Notes under the pieces: generated by a model
Databases searched by the model: none
The model's input: the letters and a program-made list of their open reading frames with translations, nothing else
Told to the model about the DNA's origin: nothing
NCBI GenBank assembly: GCA_024688885.1
Contig: JAILDV010000046.1
Location: 1 to 64,000 of the forward strand
Length of the DNA: 64,000 nt
Source of the DNA: Bacteroidaceae bacterium
GTDB lineage: Bacteria > Bacteroidota > Bacteroidia > Bacteroidales > Bacteroidaceae
Reading direction: 5' to 3'
Program-made: the position numbers and the translations under genes
Shown: positions 1 through 7,407 of the stretch, one piece after another
Position numbering within the stretch: the first letter of the stretch is position 1
Layout of the letters: each line of letters starts with the position of its first letter

Positions 1-192
1 ACCTTTTCTTCAGGCTTAATTGGGAAAGATACGAAAGGAGAATATATTGTCCTTCAGAAGAGAGATGGAATAGAGTGCATGAAAATAGAAAATCTCACAG
101 ACCACACTCTGAAAGTTGTCATAGAAGCAAGTAAGGAGACGTATAGGAGTGGTAACTTCAGTACAATCTTCACATTGAAAAGAATTCGATAA
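1..192 (+). CDS. 3' end of an unknown gene (partial)
   Basis: An open frame runs in from the left edge and stops with TAA at 190-192, giving the last 63 residues (ending FSTIFTLKRIR). It is not in the ORF track because its start lies outside the window. The piece looks like mixed beta-strand with charged turns and has no motif I recognise. It is followed by two small lipoprotein genes on the same strand, so it may belong to the same accessory cluster. Function unknown. Confidence 0.55.
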   Translation, partial: TFSSGLIGKDTKGEYIVLQKRDGIECMKIENLTDHTLKVVIEASKETYRSGNFSTIFTLKRIR

Positions 193-193
193 A

Positions 194-295
194 ATGGCCC
201 TTAATAAGTTAGACGCACTTAATAGGTATGGCTATACTGCAGAAGAATGGACATATCGAATGCTTGAAATTGTAAGTAATAGTCCTGTATTTTAG
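194..295 (+). CDS. possible 33-aa ORF or gene remnant
   Basis: An ATG one base after the preceding stop opens a 33-residue frame (MALNKLDALNRYGYTAEEW...) that ends at TAG 293-295. It is coupled closely to the upstream gene, which supports translation, but it is short and has no recognisable family. It could equally be the leftover start of a decayed gene. Weak call. Confidence 0.2.
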   Translation: MALNKLDALNRYGYTAEEWTYRMLEIVSNSPVF

Positions 296-310
296 ATGTA
301 ATTAGAGATT

Positions 311-805
311 ATGAAAACTAGTAGGTTGATATCTTTCATATTGGGATTGCTTTTATTCTATAGCTGCCAGAAGAATCCTGTTATTCACAACATTCATGTG
401 GATGCGACAGAGAATCATCAAGACACGATTGTGCTGACGAACTATACGGACTTTGATTGGGACAGGGCATTGTTCTTTAACGACTATCTCACATGTGCCT
501 ATCATGAGAAAGACTTCATAGAGAAGACTTACAACTTCAGTCTTAATGCACTCTCTCTTTCTAAATATGAATTCGCAATCCCTGTTGTCTTCATCAAGGA
601 TGGAAGGATAGTTCATGTGGAAGTGAATGGTGAGGAAACCTTCCCTGATGATGAGAAAAAGTGGGAAATGGAAACCATCGAATTCATCTATCCTCAAGGG
701 AAAGCACCTCTGATTCAGGAGGTGAAGAGGGAGAACTGCAAATTTAAGGCATGGACTGATGGCTATCAAAAGCATCATGCCATCATGCTTGAAAATATTC
801 CATGA
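311..805 (+). CDS. small lipoprotein of unknown function
   Basis: 164 residues. The N-terminus has a lysine, a hydrophobic stretch (ISFILGLLLF) and the lipobox YSC with Cys at about 19, so the product is predicted to be a lipidated envelope protein. The mature part is acidic and contains a long strand-rich segment (EFAIPVVFIKDGRIVHVEVNG). No catalytic motif is visible. It lies 117 bp upstream of a second small lipoprotein; the two do not look like close paralogs. Function unknown. Confidence 0.7.
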   Translation: MKTSRLISFILGLLLFYSCQKNPVIHNIHVDATENHQDTIVLTNYTDFDWDRALFFNDYLTCAYHEKDFIEKTYNFSLNALSLSKYEFAIPVVFIKDGRIVHVEVNGEETFPDDEKKWEMETIEFIYPQGKAPLIQEVKRENCKFKAWTDGYQKHHAIMLENIP

Positions 806-922
806 ACAGTAATAGCTTTTTTATTGTATAGAACAGATGACACGTGGAAATAAGTAATGTGATATATATATACGGGCAATGAGTCCATAAAATATTTACG
901 ATGTATAATAATTTGCAATAAA

Positions 923-1498
923 ATGAGAAGAATTTGGCCAATCTCTATTTTGTCGATCCTACTAGTTTCATGTATATATGATGCCATGTATTTTCTCTCG
1001 GATAAAGATATGGAGTGGATGGCGCCATATAGTACCAATGACACTATTATCTTTACATCTTCGAGAGGACAAGACACTATGATTGTCGAAAGCAAGACTT
1101 TGTATAACGATCATTGGCCATTTGTACAAAATGAAGGAACAGATATGTATCTGGGCAATGCTTCAATCAAATATGGCATACAGCATGATGGGGAATTGCT
1201 TAAAGGCGACATTGTGATAATAAAAAAGGAAGAGGATTGCTTATATTTGGGCATTCACTTTGGGAACAGACATTATAAATGTGAGAATGAAAAAGAATTG
1301 CACTTTGATAGTTTCACTTTTGAGGGAATCAAATACATGGATTTAATAAAAGTGGAGAATTCTAATTCCGTTCTTTATGATGATTATTATTTGAATACTG
1401 TGTACTTCATCTGGAGCAAATCCAAAGGATTGGTTGAATATAAGTACCTGAATGGTGATGTCTATACGTTTTACAAGAAAATACCACGTAAGAAATGA
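923..1498 (+). CDS. small lipoprotein of unknown function
   Basis: 191 residues with a lipoprotein signal (MRRIWPISILSILLVSC, Cys 17). The mature protein is rich in Asp, Tyr and Lys, with alternating strand-like segments (DCLYLGIHFGNRHYKCENEKELHFDSFTFEGIKYMDL). The C-terminus ends in a basic KKIPRKK. No conserved family was recognised. It follows another small lipoprotein, and the codon usage of both genes is AT-richer than in the housekeeping genes further right, consistent with accessory DNA. Confidence 0.7.
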   Translation: MRRIWPISILSILLVSCIYDAMYFLSDKDMEWMAPYSTNDTIIFTSSRGQDTMIVESKTLYNDHWPFVQNEGTDMYLGNASIKYGIQHDGELLKGDIVIIKKEEDCLYLGIHFGNRHYKCENEKELHFDSFTFEGIKYMDLIKVENSNSVLYDDYYLNTVYFIWSKSKGLVEYKYLNGDVYTFYKKIPRKK

Positions 1499-1687
1499 TA
1501 AGAACCGTAAGAACCGAGGGACTCTTTGATCCGAAAGTGACGCTTAAGACTGAAGATGTCAGAAGGTTTTGACAGTTGGTAGTTGACACCAATATCATTG
1601 GGTTCTATCTACTTTAACTCCTCTAACTCTCTTTCCGTCGTTTTCTCTCCTTCAAGACCTGCGTTGACCCTCTTCCACAACCTCCGA

Positions 1688-1754
1688 GTCGATGTCGTCG
1701 ACGTCGGTGCATCGATGTCGACGATGTCGGCAAACCGACGTCGACGATGTCGAT
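1688..1754. repeat. GTCGA/GATGTCGACG-rich palindromic cluster
   Basis: Within the 443-bp gap between the second lipoprotein and plsC, short units of the type GATGTCGACG recur, giving several overlapping GTCGAC palindromes. A hairpin GTCGG-CAAA-CCGAC sits in the middle. The stretch differs sharply in composition from its surroundings and has no convincing ORF. Confidence 0.6.
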
Positions 1755-1775
1755 TTTGAGGTTCTTACATTAACC

Positions 1776-1884
1776 TTAACGTCAGTTCGGTATAAAAGAA
1801 AGTGCTTTCTTTCGGCGCTAACGGCTCAACCTCTTATACCGACTTCTCGTTAAAAAAAATTTTGTTATATCGAACTCACGTTAA
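1776..1884. repeat. 109-bp inverted-repeat element
   Basis: The left arm TTAACGTCAGTTCGGTATA (1776-1794) and the right arm TATATCGAACTCACGTTAA (1866-1884) are reverse complements at 17 of 19 positions. A second perfect inverted repeat, AAAGAAAG-TG-CTTTCTTT (1795-1812), lies just inside the left arm. The size, terminal inverted repeats and absence of an ORF resemble a miniature non-coding mobile element. No target-site duplication was obvious. Confidence 0.5.
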
Positions 1885-1942
1885 AACCGCACGAAACGGA
1901 GCTTGCGAAAGTTGAGTTGGTGAAAAGTGATGAAGGAATGTG

Positions 1943-2686
1943 TTAGGTGCGGTATTTCTCATCCAGTCCTCCGTTGATGATGTCGAAGACTTCCTGCATG
2001 ACGACCTTGGTTTGCTTGCCTTGACGTTCTTCTGCAGTGATGGGCTTGTGGATGGTCAGGGTGACGGTGCCGAGATTGACGGATTTGTCGTTGCGGCTGA
2101 ACACGTCGAAGGAGCCGTTGATGGTCATGGGCACAATGGGTAGCCCGATTTCGTTGGCAAGCATGAAGGAGCCGCGTTTGAAGGGCGACATCTTGCCTGT
2201 GCGGGTGCGGGTGCCTTCGGGAAAGATAATCATGGACATGCCGCCTTGAAGGGTTTCACGTGCCTGCTGCACGGCTTTGGCGATGCCGGAGATGCCGTCG
2301 GGCAGGTAGATGTGTTTGGATTTCTCACAGGCATAGCCGACGAAGGGGATTTTCTTGAGGTATTCTTTCATCATCCACTTGAAGTTGTGGCCTAAGTAGC
2401 CATAGGCGAGGAAGATGTCGTAGTAGCCTTGGTGGTTGGCAAGGAACACGTAGCTTTCGTCTTTCTTGATGTTCTCCCGCCCTTCCACCTTGACGCGGAG
2501 GAAGAAGAGCCAGAAGGCGCATTTTGACCAGAACTTGGGCAGATAGTATGCCACGACATCGGTGTCGCCAAAGAAGCTGGCGATGATGACGCTGCTGGCT
2601 ACGAAAATGGTGATGACTACGAAGATGGGTAGTGCAATGGTGAAGGAGTAAACCTTGTAGAGAATGTTGAGTATGGTTTTCATCAT
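1943..2686 (-). CDS. plsC: 1-acyl-sn-glycerol-3-phosphate acyltransferase
   Basis: Adds the second acyl chain to lysophosphatidic acid in phospholipid synthesis at the inner membrane. An N-terminal hydrophobic segment (residues about 14-40) is followed by the acyltransferase motifs NHQGYYD (HX4D), FPEGTR and LPIVPM, in the right order and spacing. The ORF track starts at 2770, but the first 28 residues are the translation of an intergenic GTGAAAA repeat and of the promoter. The start is therefore set at the MM pair (2686 or 2683), giving about 247 residues, normal for the family. A TACCTTTG -7 element lies 15 bp upstream, so the gene is transcribed separately from the minus-strand genes to its right. 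Confidence 0.9.
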   Translation of the reverse strand: MMKTILNILYKVYSFTIALPIFVVITIFVASSVIIASFFGDTDVVAYYLPKFWSKCAFWLFFLRVKVEGRENIKKDESYVFLANHQGYYDIFLAYGYLGHNFKWMMKEYLKKIPFVGYACEKSKHIYLPDGISGIAKAVQQARETLQGGMSMIIFPEGTRTRTGKMSPFKRGSFMLANEIGLPIVPMTINGSFDVFSRNDKSVNLGTVTLTIHKPITAEERQGKQTKVVMQEVFDIINGGLDEKYRT

Positions 2687-2700
2687 GCTATATTTTTGTG

Positions 2701-2708
2701 CAAAGGTA
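2701..2708 (-). promoter_or_regulatory. -7 promoter element for plsC
   Basis: TACCTTTG on the minus strand matches the Bacteroidetes -7 consensus TAnnTTTG and lies 15 bp before the chosen plsC start. It helps exclude the longer ORF-track start. Confidence 0.65.
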
Positions 2709-2718
2709 AGGAAAATAA

Positions 2719-2847
2719 GTGAAAAGTGAAAAGTGAAGAGTGAAAAATCTAAGTTACTTGTTGCTAACAAGGAACACTCCGGATGGCAGGTAATATAGAT
2801 TTTTCACTTTTCACTTTTCACTTTTCACTCCTCACTTTTCACTCCTT
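2719..2847. repeat. dispersed GTGAAAA-flanked inverted element, copy 1
   Basis: Heptamers GTGAAAA/GTGAAGA on the left are mirrored by TTTCACT heptamers on the right around a 50-60-bp core. Read on the minus strand the core begins GTGAAAAATCTATATTACC and continues with CTGCCATCCGGAGTGT. It shares this core with copies at 11413 and 30658. Its right edge supplies the last codons and stop (SEK-stop) of the metallophosphoesterase gene. Confidence 0.7.
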
Positions 2848-4040
2848 CTGAGCGTAATCACATTGACTTCTGGCCATGCACCGAATCGGAAGGGGAACAT
2901 GACGGCTCCGATGCCATCGCTGACGTTGAGGATTTGGTTGCCTTCGGTGTAGGCGCCTGACCATTCGCGATAGACGTAGGAGACGGGTGACCAGCCAAAG
3001 ACTTTGAACTGCCCTGCGTGGGTGTGACCTGAGAGGGTGAGTTGGATGTTTGTCTGTGGGATGATGTTGCGTCGCCAATGGGTGGGGTCGTGGCTGAGGA
3101 GCACGGTGAAGCAACTGCGTTTGAGTCCTTTCATGGTTTTGGGCAGGTCGCCATAGGCAGGGAAGGGTGGACGCCCATCGTTTTCGACTCCTGCGATGAT
3201 GAGCGAGTCGGTGCCGCGTCGGATGACTCGGTGTTCGTTGAGGAGAAGTGTCCAACCGTAGCTGCGGATGCGGTGTTGCAGTTCTTTCACATCGGCTGCC
3301 CGTTCTTCTTCTTTTGGGTAGCGGATGTACATGCTGTAGTCGTGATTGCCCATGACGGCATAGACGCCGTCGGGTGCGTGGAGTTTGTTGAGGTCACGTC
3401 GGAACCCGTCGAGTTCTGCGCTCTGGTGGTTGACGAGGTCGCCTGTGAAGAGGATGGCGTCGCACTTCTGGGCGTTGATGAGGTCAACGATGGTGCGTGC
3501 GTCTTCTTCATGCCCGTCGCGCAGGGTGCCGATGTGCATGTCGGAGAACTGTGCGATGCGGTAGCCGTCGAACTGTTTGGGCAGGTCGGCGAAGTAGAAG
3601 GTTTGCTGATGGACGACATAGTGGTTGCGTCCGATGAAGTAGCCGAAGGAGAGGAGTGCGATGGTAAAGAGTGCGATGGCCATGGCGATGATGCGGATGA
3701 TGCGCACGAAGAGGCAGTCGTAGCCGTCGCGGGTTTTCATTCCTCCTGTGACCATCCAGTTGATGCCTTGTCCGATGCCGTCGATGACCATGAAGAGGGC
3801 TTTGGGGGCACAGAAGAGGAGGAAGGTGTACATGTAGATGCTGACCCATGCCTGATGCTCCGGAAGCATGTCGTTACTGGCGATGATGACGGCGGTGGCG
3901 ATGGTGATTCCGATGGACGGCAGGAACCAAAGGAACCGCAGCCATTTTTTCTGTGTCCAATGACGTATGTAAACCAGATAGATGTAGATATCTGGCAGAA
4001 TCAACAGGAGGATGATGAGTAGAAGTATTCTTAACAACAT
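2832..4040 (-). CDS. membrane-anchored calcineurin-like metallophosphoesterase
   Basis: 402 residues. Four hydrophobic segments in the first 145 residues anchor the protein in the inner membrane. The rest is a metallophosphoesterase domain with all the metal-ligand blocks: FSDMHIG, FTGDLVNH, MGNHDY, LSHDP and LSGHTHAGQ. It resembles the YkuE/YaeI-type group, some members of which act on lipid-linked phosphates; the substrate here is not known. Its start overlaps the end of the upstream MetH activation-domain gene by 10 bp, so the two are co-translated. The last three codons come from a dispersed repeat. Confidence 0.85.
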   Translation of the reverse strand: MLLRILLLIILLLILPDIYIYLVYIRHWTQKKWLRFLWFLPSIGITIATAVIIASNDMLPEHQAWVSIYMYTFLLFCAPKALFMVIDGIGQGINWMVTGGMKTRDGYDCLFVRIIRIIAMAIALFTIALLSFGYFIGRNHYVVHQQTFYFADLPKQFDGYRIAQFSDMHIGTLRDGHEEDARTIVDLINAQKCDAILFTGDLVNHQSAELDGFRRDLNKLHAPDGVYAVMGNHDYSMYIRYPKEEERAADVKELQHRIRSYGWTLLLNEHRVIRRGTDSLIIAGVENDGRPPFPAYGDLPKTMKGLKRSCFTVLLSHDPTHWRRNIIPQTNIQLTLSGHTHAGQFKVFGWSPVSYVYREWSGAYTEGNQILNVSDGIGAVMFPFRFGAWPEVNVITLRRSEK

Positions 4041-4870
4041 TGGATGTATTTGTTGATTTCGTCAAGTGTCATGTGGCGCCGTTGGGCGTAGTCGGCGAGT
4101 TGTTCTTTGTCTATCTTACCGACGGAGAAGTAGTGTGCCTGTGGAAGGCTGATCATGAGTCCGCTCACGGAGGCGTGGGGTTGCATCATGGCGGAGGTGG
4201 TGAGGGTGACTCCGATGCTTTTGAATCCTATCAATTGGTCGATGAGGAAGTTGATGGAGATGTCGGGCAGACTGGGGTAACCCACAGCGGGACGGATGCC
4301 CTGAAACTTCTCTTGGTGCAGCTCGGCAATGGATAGCTGCTCGTTGGGTGCATAGCCCCAGATGGTTTTGCGCACTTCTTCGTGAAGCCGTTCTGCTCCT
4401 GCTTCTGCCAAGCGGTCGGCAAGGGTTTGGAGGAGCATTTGGTTGTAGTTGTCGTCGGGGAAGGTTTTTCCCACGTCGATGCTGGTGGAGGTGGCGAAGA
4501 TGCCTATCTGGTCTTTCCTTATGGCGGAATGGGGACGCACGAAGTCGCTCAGACATAGGCATACCCCTTCTTGATTGGGCACTTGCTGCCGCAGCATGGG
4601 CAAATGGACGGGTTCTCCGCAGGGATGACTCTGTCCGCACTCGCAGGGACGCATGGGTTGCACCACGATATCATCACCTTCGCTCCATGCAGGGAGGATT
4701 TCCACGACGGTCTTCACTTTGAGGTAGGGCTGGAGACGCTGAAGCATGTGTTGTGCCTCGTCGTAGAGCCGTTGTCCTTCTTCCGACTGCTGTGGTAAGG
4801 ACCATGCATGGAAGAAATACACCCAATTGATGTAGTCTTTCAGGTCGCTGATGCGATAGTTCCGTCTCAT
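4031..4870 (-). CDS. separate methionine synthase (MetH) activation-domain protein
   Basis: 279 residues matching the C-terminal reactivation domain of cobalamin-dependent methionine synthase. It has the SAM-binding signature RPAVGYPSLPD and the block SVSGLMISLPQAHYFSVGKI. In the full enzyme this domain binds S-adenosylmethionine and remethylates oxidised cob(II)alamin. No homocysteine, folate or cobalamin-binding modules are present, so the protein must act in trans on a MetH encoded elsewhere. Residues 65-95 contain a Cys/His cluster (PCECGQSHPCGEP) that is not part of the usual domain and could be a metal site or an insertion. It is in a row with pyrC and a metallophosphoesterase. Confidence 0.85.
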   Translation of the reverse strand: MRRNYRISDLKDYINWVYFFHAWSLPQQSEEGQRLYDEAQHMLQRLQPYLKVKTVVEILPAWSEGDDIVVQPMRPCECGQSHPCGEPVHLPMLRQQVPNQEGVCLCLSDFVRPHSAIRKDQIGIFATSTSIDVGKTFPDDNYNQMLLQTLADRLAEAGAERLHEEVRKTIWGYAPNEQLSIAELHQEKFQGIRPAVGYPSLPDISINFLIDQLIGFKSIGVTLTTSAMMQPHASVSGLMISLPQAHYFSVGKIDKEQLADYAQRRHMTLDEINKYIQCC

Positions 4871-4877
4871 CCCTCAC

Positions 4878-4959
4878 AACTCTAAACTCTAAGCCCTAAA
4901 CTCTAAGCCCTAAACCCTAAACTCTCAACTCTCAACTGTCAACTGTCAACTGTCAACTG
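4878..4959. repeat. 7-bp tandem repeat array
   Basis: About eleven units with strict 7-bp phase fill the gap between pyrC and the MetH activation gene. They begin as AACTCTA/AGCCCTA and grade into AACTCTC and AACTGTC. The array runs into the stop codon of pyrC. Confidence 0.8.
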
Positions 4960-6290
4960 AATCTCAACTCCTTGCCTCTGACGCCATCTACGACAACTCC
5001 GTCGCTGAAGACGGTGATGCCATTGATGATGGTGCGTCGCACACGCCATTTGAAGAACCGCTCATCCATAGGTGTCCAACCGCACTTGGTGTAGTAGCGT
5101 CCTTCTCTCACCTGCCAGTTGGCTTCGGGGTCAACGAGTGTCAGGTCGGCATAGTAGCCAGGACGGATGAATCCGCGCTTCTCGATGCGGAAGAGCTTGG
5201 CAGGGTTGTGTGACATGAGGTCGGGAATGCGCTCGATGGGTAAGACCTCCATCTCACTCAGTTCGAGCATGGACACGAGTGAGAACTGAATCATGGGCAT
5301 GCCAGAAGCGGCTTTGAGCGCACCACCCAGTTTCTCGTTTTCGAGATGAGGCGCATGGTCGGTTGCCACCACGTCGATGAGCCCGTTGGTGAGTGCTTCA
5401 CGCAGGGCTGCTCGGTCTTCGGGGGTTTTGACGGCAGGGTTACACTTGATGCGTGTGCCGAGGGTGTCGTAGTCTTCGGTGCTGAACATCAGGTGGGCAA
5501 TGACTGCCTCTGCCGTTATCTTTTTCTCTTCAATGGGTTTCTTCTCAAACAACTCCAGTTCTTTGGCGGTGGAGATGTGGGCGATGTGCAGACGTGCGCC
5601 TGTCTCCTTTGCCATCTGCACGGCTAAGGAAGAGGACTCGTAGCAGGCTTCCACACTGCGGATGCGAGAGTGGTAGCGCACGGGGAAGTCGTTCTGTCCT
5701 TTGTATCTCTTCTTGAATGCCCGTATGTTGGCTTCGATAACGTTGGTGCTTTCGCAGTGTGCCATCAGCAATAGGGGAGAGGTGGCGAAGATGCGGTAGA
5801 GGGATTCCTGACGGTCAACGAGCATATTGCCTGTGCTGCTTCCCATAAACACCTTGACACCTGGCACCCGCGTGCGGTCGAGGATGGGTAACGTGTCCAC
5901 ATTGTCGTTGGTGGCTCCGAAATAGAAGGAGTAGTTGACACGGCTGTCTTGTGATGCTATCTGGAATTTCTCTTCCAACAGGTCGAGTGTGGTGGTGGGA
6001 GGATTGGTGTTGGGCATCTCCATATAGGAGGTCACACCTCCAGCGGCTGCTGCACGGCTCTCGCTGCCAATGTCTGCCTTGTAGGTCATGCCTGGCTCGC
6101 GGAAATGCACGTGGTCATCAATGACTCCTGGGAACAGGTACAAGCCTGTCGCGTCAATCTCAAGGTCATAGGCTTGAGTGGAATCATCACCTTCTATCAC
6201 TTGCTGGATATATTCACCTTCTATCACGACGGAGCCGACGAACTGGCGTCCCTCGTTCACGATGGTTGCGTTTCTGATGATTGTCTTCAT
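4953..6290 (-). CDS. pyrC: dihydroorotase
   Basis: 445 residues. Catalyses cyclisation of carbamoyl-aspartate to dihydroorotate in pyrimidine synthesis. Amidohydrolase features: the metal-binding motif DDHVHFREPG near residue 60, the region LMAHCES, HIAHISTAKE, and the late Asp motif VVATDHAPH. Length and motifs fit the class I dihydroorotase/allantoinase group; an allantoinase is less likely given the lack of purine-degradation neighbours. The start lies 20 bp after the end of the GT2 gene, suggesting co-transcription from the promoter at 7115. Confidence 0.9.
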   Translation of the reverse strand: MKTIIRNATIVNEGRQFVGSVVIEGEYIQQVIEGDDSTQAYDLEIDATGLYLFPGVIDDHVHFREPGMTYKADIGSESRAAAAGGVTSYMEMPNTNPPTTTLDLLEEKFQIASQDSRVNYSFYFGATNDNVDTLPILDRTRVPGVKVFMGSSTGNMLVDRQESLYRIFATSPLLLMAHCESTNVIEANIRAFKKRYKGQNDFPVRYHSRIRSVEACYESSSLAVQMAKETGARLHIAHISTAKELELFEKKPIEEKKITAEAVIAHLMFSTEDYDTLGTRIKCNPAVKTPEDRAALREALTNGLIDVVATDHAPHLENEKLGGALKAASGMPMIQFSLVSMLELSEMEVLPIERIPDLMSHNPAKLFRIEKRGFIRPGYYADLTLVDPEANWQVREGRYYTKCGWTPMDERFFKWRVRRTIINGITVFSDGVVVDGVRGKELRFS

Positions 6291-6310
6291 AGGTTTTCGT
6301 TCGGGTAGCC

Positions 6311-7087
6311 TTATTTTGTGGTTTGTTGCTCAGGTTGGGTGTCTATGGGTTTGGGGTATTTCCTGAACCAGCCATCCCAACGCAGCTTCATCACACCAAA
6401 GAATGCCTCGCCAAAAATGCTGCCATTCATCTTCGACACACCTTCGACACGATTGACAAAGATGACGGGCACTTCCTTGATTTTGAAGCCACACTTGTAG
6501 GTGGTGAATTTCATCTCAATCTGGAAAGCATAGCCCTTGAAACGGATGGCATCGAGGTCGATGGTCTCCAACACTCGGCGCTTGTAACACTTGAATCCGG
6601 CTGTGGTGTCGTGTACCTTGAACCCTGTGATGAACCGCACATATTTGGAGGCGAAATAAGACATCAGCACTCTGCCGATAGGCCAGTTGACCACATTGAC
6701 GCCTGAGACATAACGGCTTCCGATGGCGAGGTCAAAGCCTTCGTCGGCACAGGCGGAGTATAATCGTGGCAAGTCGCTTGGAGCATGGGAGAAGTCAGCG
6801 TCCATCTCAAAAATGTAGTCGTAGCCATGTGATAACCCCCATTTGAATCCTGCAATATAAGCCGTTCCCAAGCCGAGTTTGCCCGTACGCTCCATGATGA
6901 ATAATCTGTCTGGAAACTCCGTCTGAATCAGCCCCTTCACGATGGTTGCAGTGCCATCGGGAGAACCATCATCAATCACGAGAATATGGAAGCACTTTTC
7001 TAAAGCAAACACTGCACGGATAATCTTCTCGATATTCTCTTTCTCGTTATAGGTTGGTATAATAACTATGCTGTCGCTTTCGTTCAT
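6311..7087 (-). CDS. GT2 polyprenol-phosphate mannosyltransferase-like protein
   Basis: 258 residues from the chosen start MNESDSIVIIPTYNE. It has a GT-A fold with PTYNEKENI, the nucleotide/metal motif DDGSPDGT, and the acceptor region EMDADFSHAP, as in dolichyl/polyprenyl-phosphate mannose synthases. No C-terminal membrane segments are visible, so it resembles the soluble DPM1-type. It likely loads a sugar onto a lipid carrier for envelope glycosylation; the sugar is not certain. The ORF track begins at 7144, but a TAACTTTG promoter lies within that extension, which rules it out. Confidence 0.85.
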   Translation of the reverse strand: MNESDSIVIIPTYNEKENIEKIIRAVFALEKCFHILVIDDGSPDGTATIVKGLIQTEFPDRLFIMERTGKLGLGTAYIAGFKWGLSHGYDYIFEMDADFSHAPSDLPRLYSACADEGFDLAIGSRYVSGVNVVNWPIGRVLMSYFASKYVRFITGFKVHDTTAGFKCYKRRVLETIDLDAIRFKGYAFQIEMKFTTYKCGFKIKEVPVIFVNRVEGVSKMNGSIFGEAFFGVMKLRWDGWFRKYPKPIDTQPEQQTTK

Positions 7088-7114
7088 GTACGATACTAAT
7101 TGGTCTTTACGTTG

Positions 7115-7122
7115 CAAAGTTA
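7115..7122 (-). promoter_or_regulatory. -7 promoter element for the GT2-pyrC operon
   Basis: TAACTTTG on the minus strand, 27 bp before the GT2 start at 7087. It probably drives GT2, pyrC, the MetH activation gene and the metallophosphoesterase. Confidence 0.6.
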
Positions 7123-7280
7123 GCACAAACCATTCATTCATCAAAATAAAAGCACTTATTTTTTGTTAAAGCGGCAACTTTTTGTATTTTAAGGTAAAAT
7201 GGGCGGTTAAACATTGTTAAATGCGAGAAATGAAGAAGAAATGTGGTGTATTGGAAGGCTCTTATTTGTCTGATTTTACT

Positions 7281-7288
7281 TAACTTTG
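7281..7288 (+). promoter_or_regulatory. -7 promoter element for inositol-phosphate synthase
   Basis: TAACTTTG lies 119 bp upstream of the gene at 7408, predicting a leader of roughly 110 nt. I see no known riboswitch in the leader. The rest of the 7145-7407 gap shows nothing else definite. Confidence 0.55.
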
Positions 7289-7407
7289 TAGCCGATATGT
7301 TTTTCTGAGTAAAAGCATCAATGGCAAAATGAAATTCGTGGAATTTTTATTTTGTGGTATGGTGTGTTTGCTAAAAATGGCATATAAGTAAAATCAAGAA
7401 AATAGAA

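Noticed and set aside
3042-4022. 326-aa plus-strand ORF opposite the metallophosphoesterase
   Set aside because: Extremely Asp/Glu/Val-rich, no motif, and the opposite strand carries all metallophosphoesterase motifs.
4878-4959. Telomere-like CCCTAAA units
   Set aside because: The units belong to a mixed 7-bp array (AACTCTA, AGCCCTA, AACTGTC) within a bacterial operon; the resemblance is coincidental.
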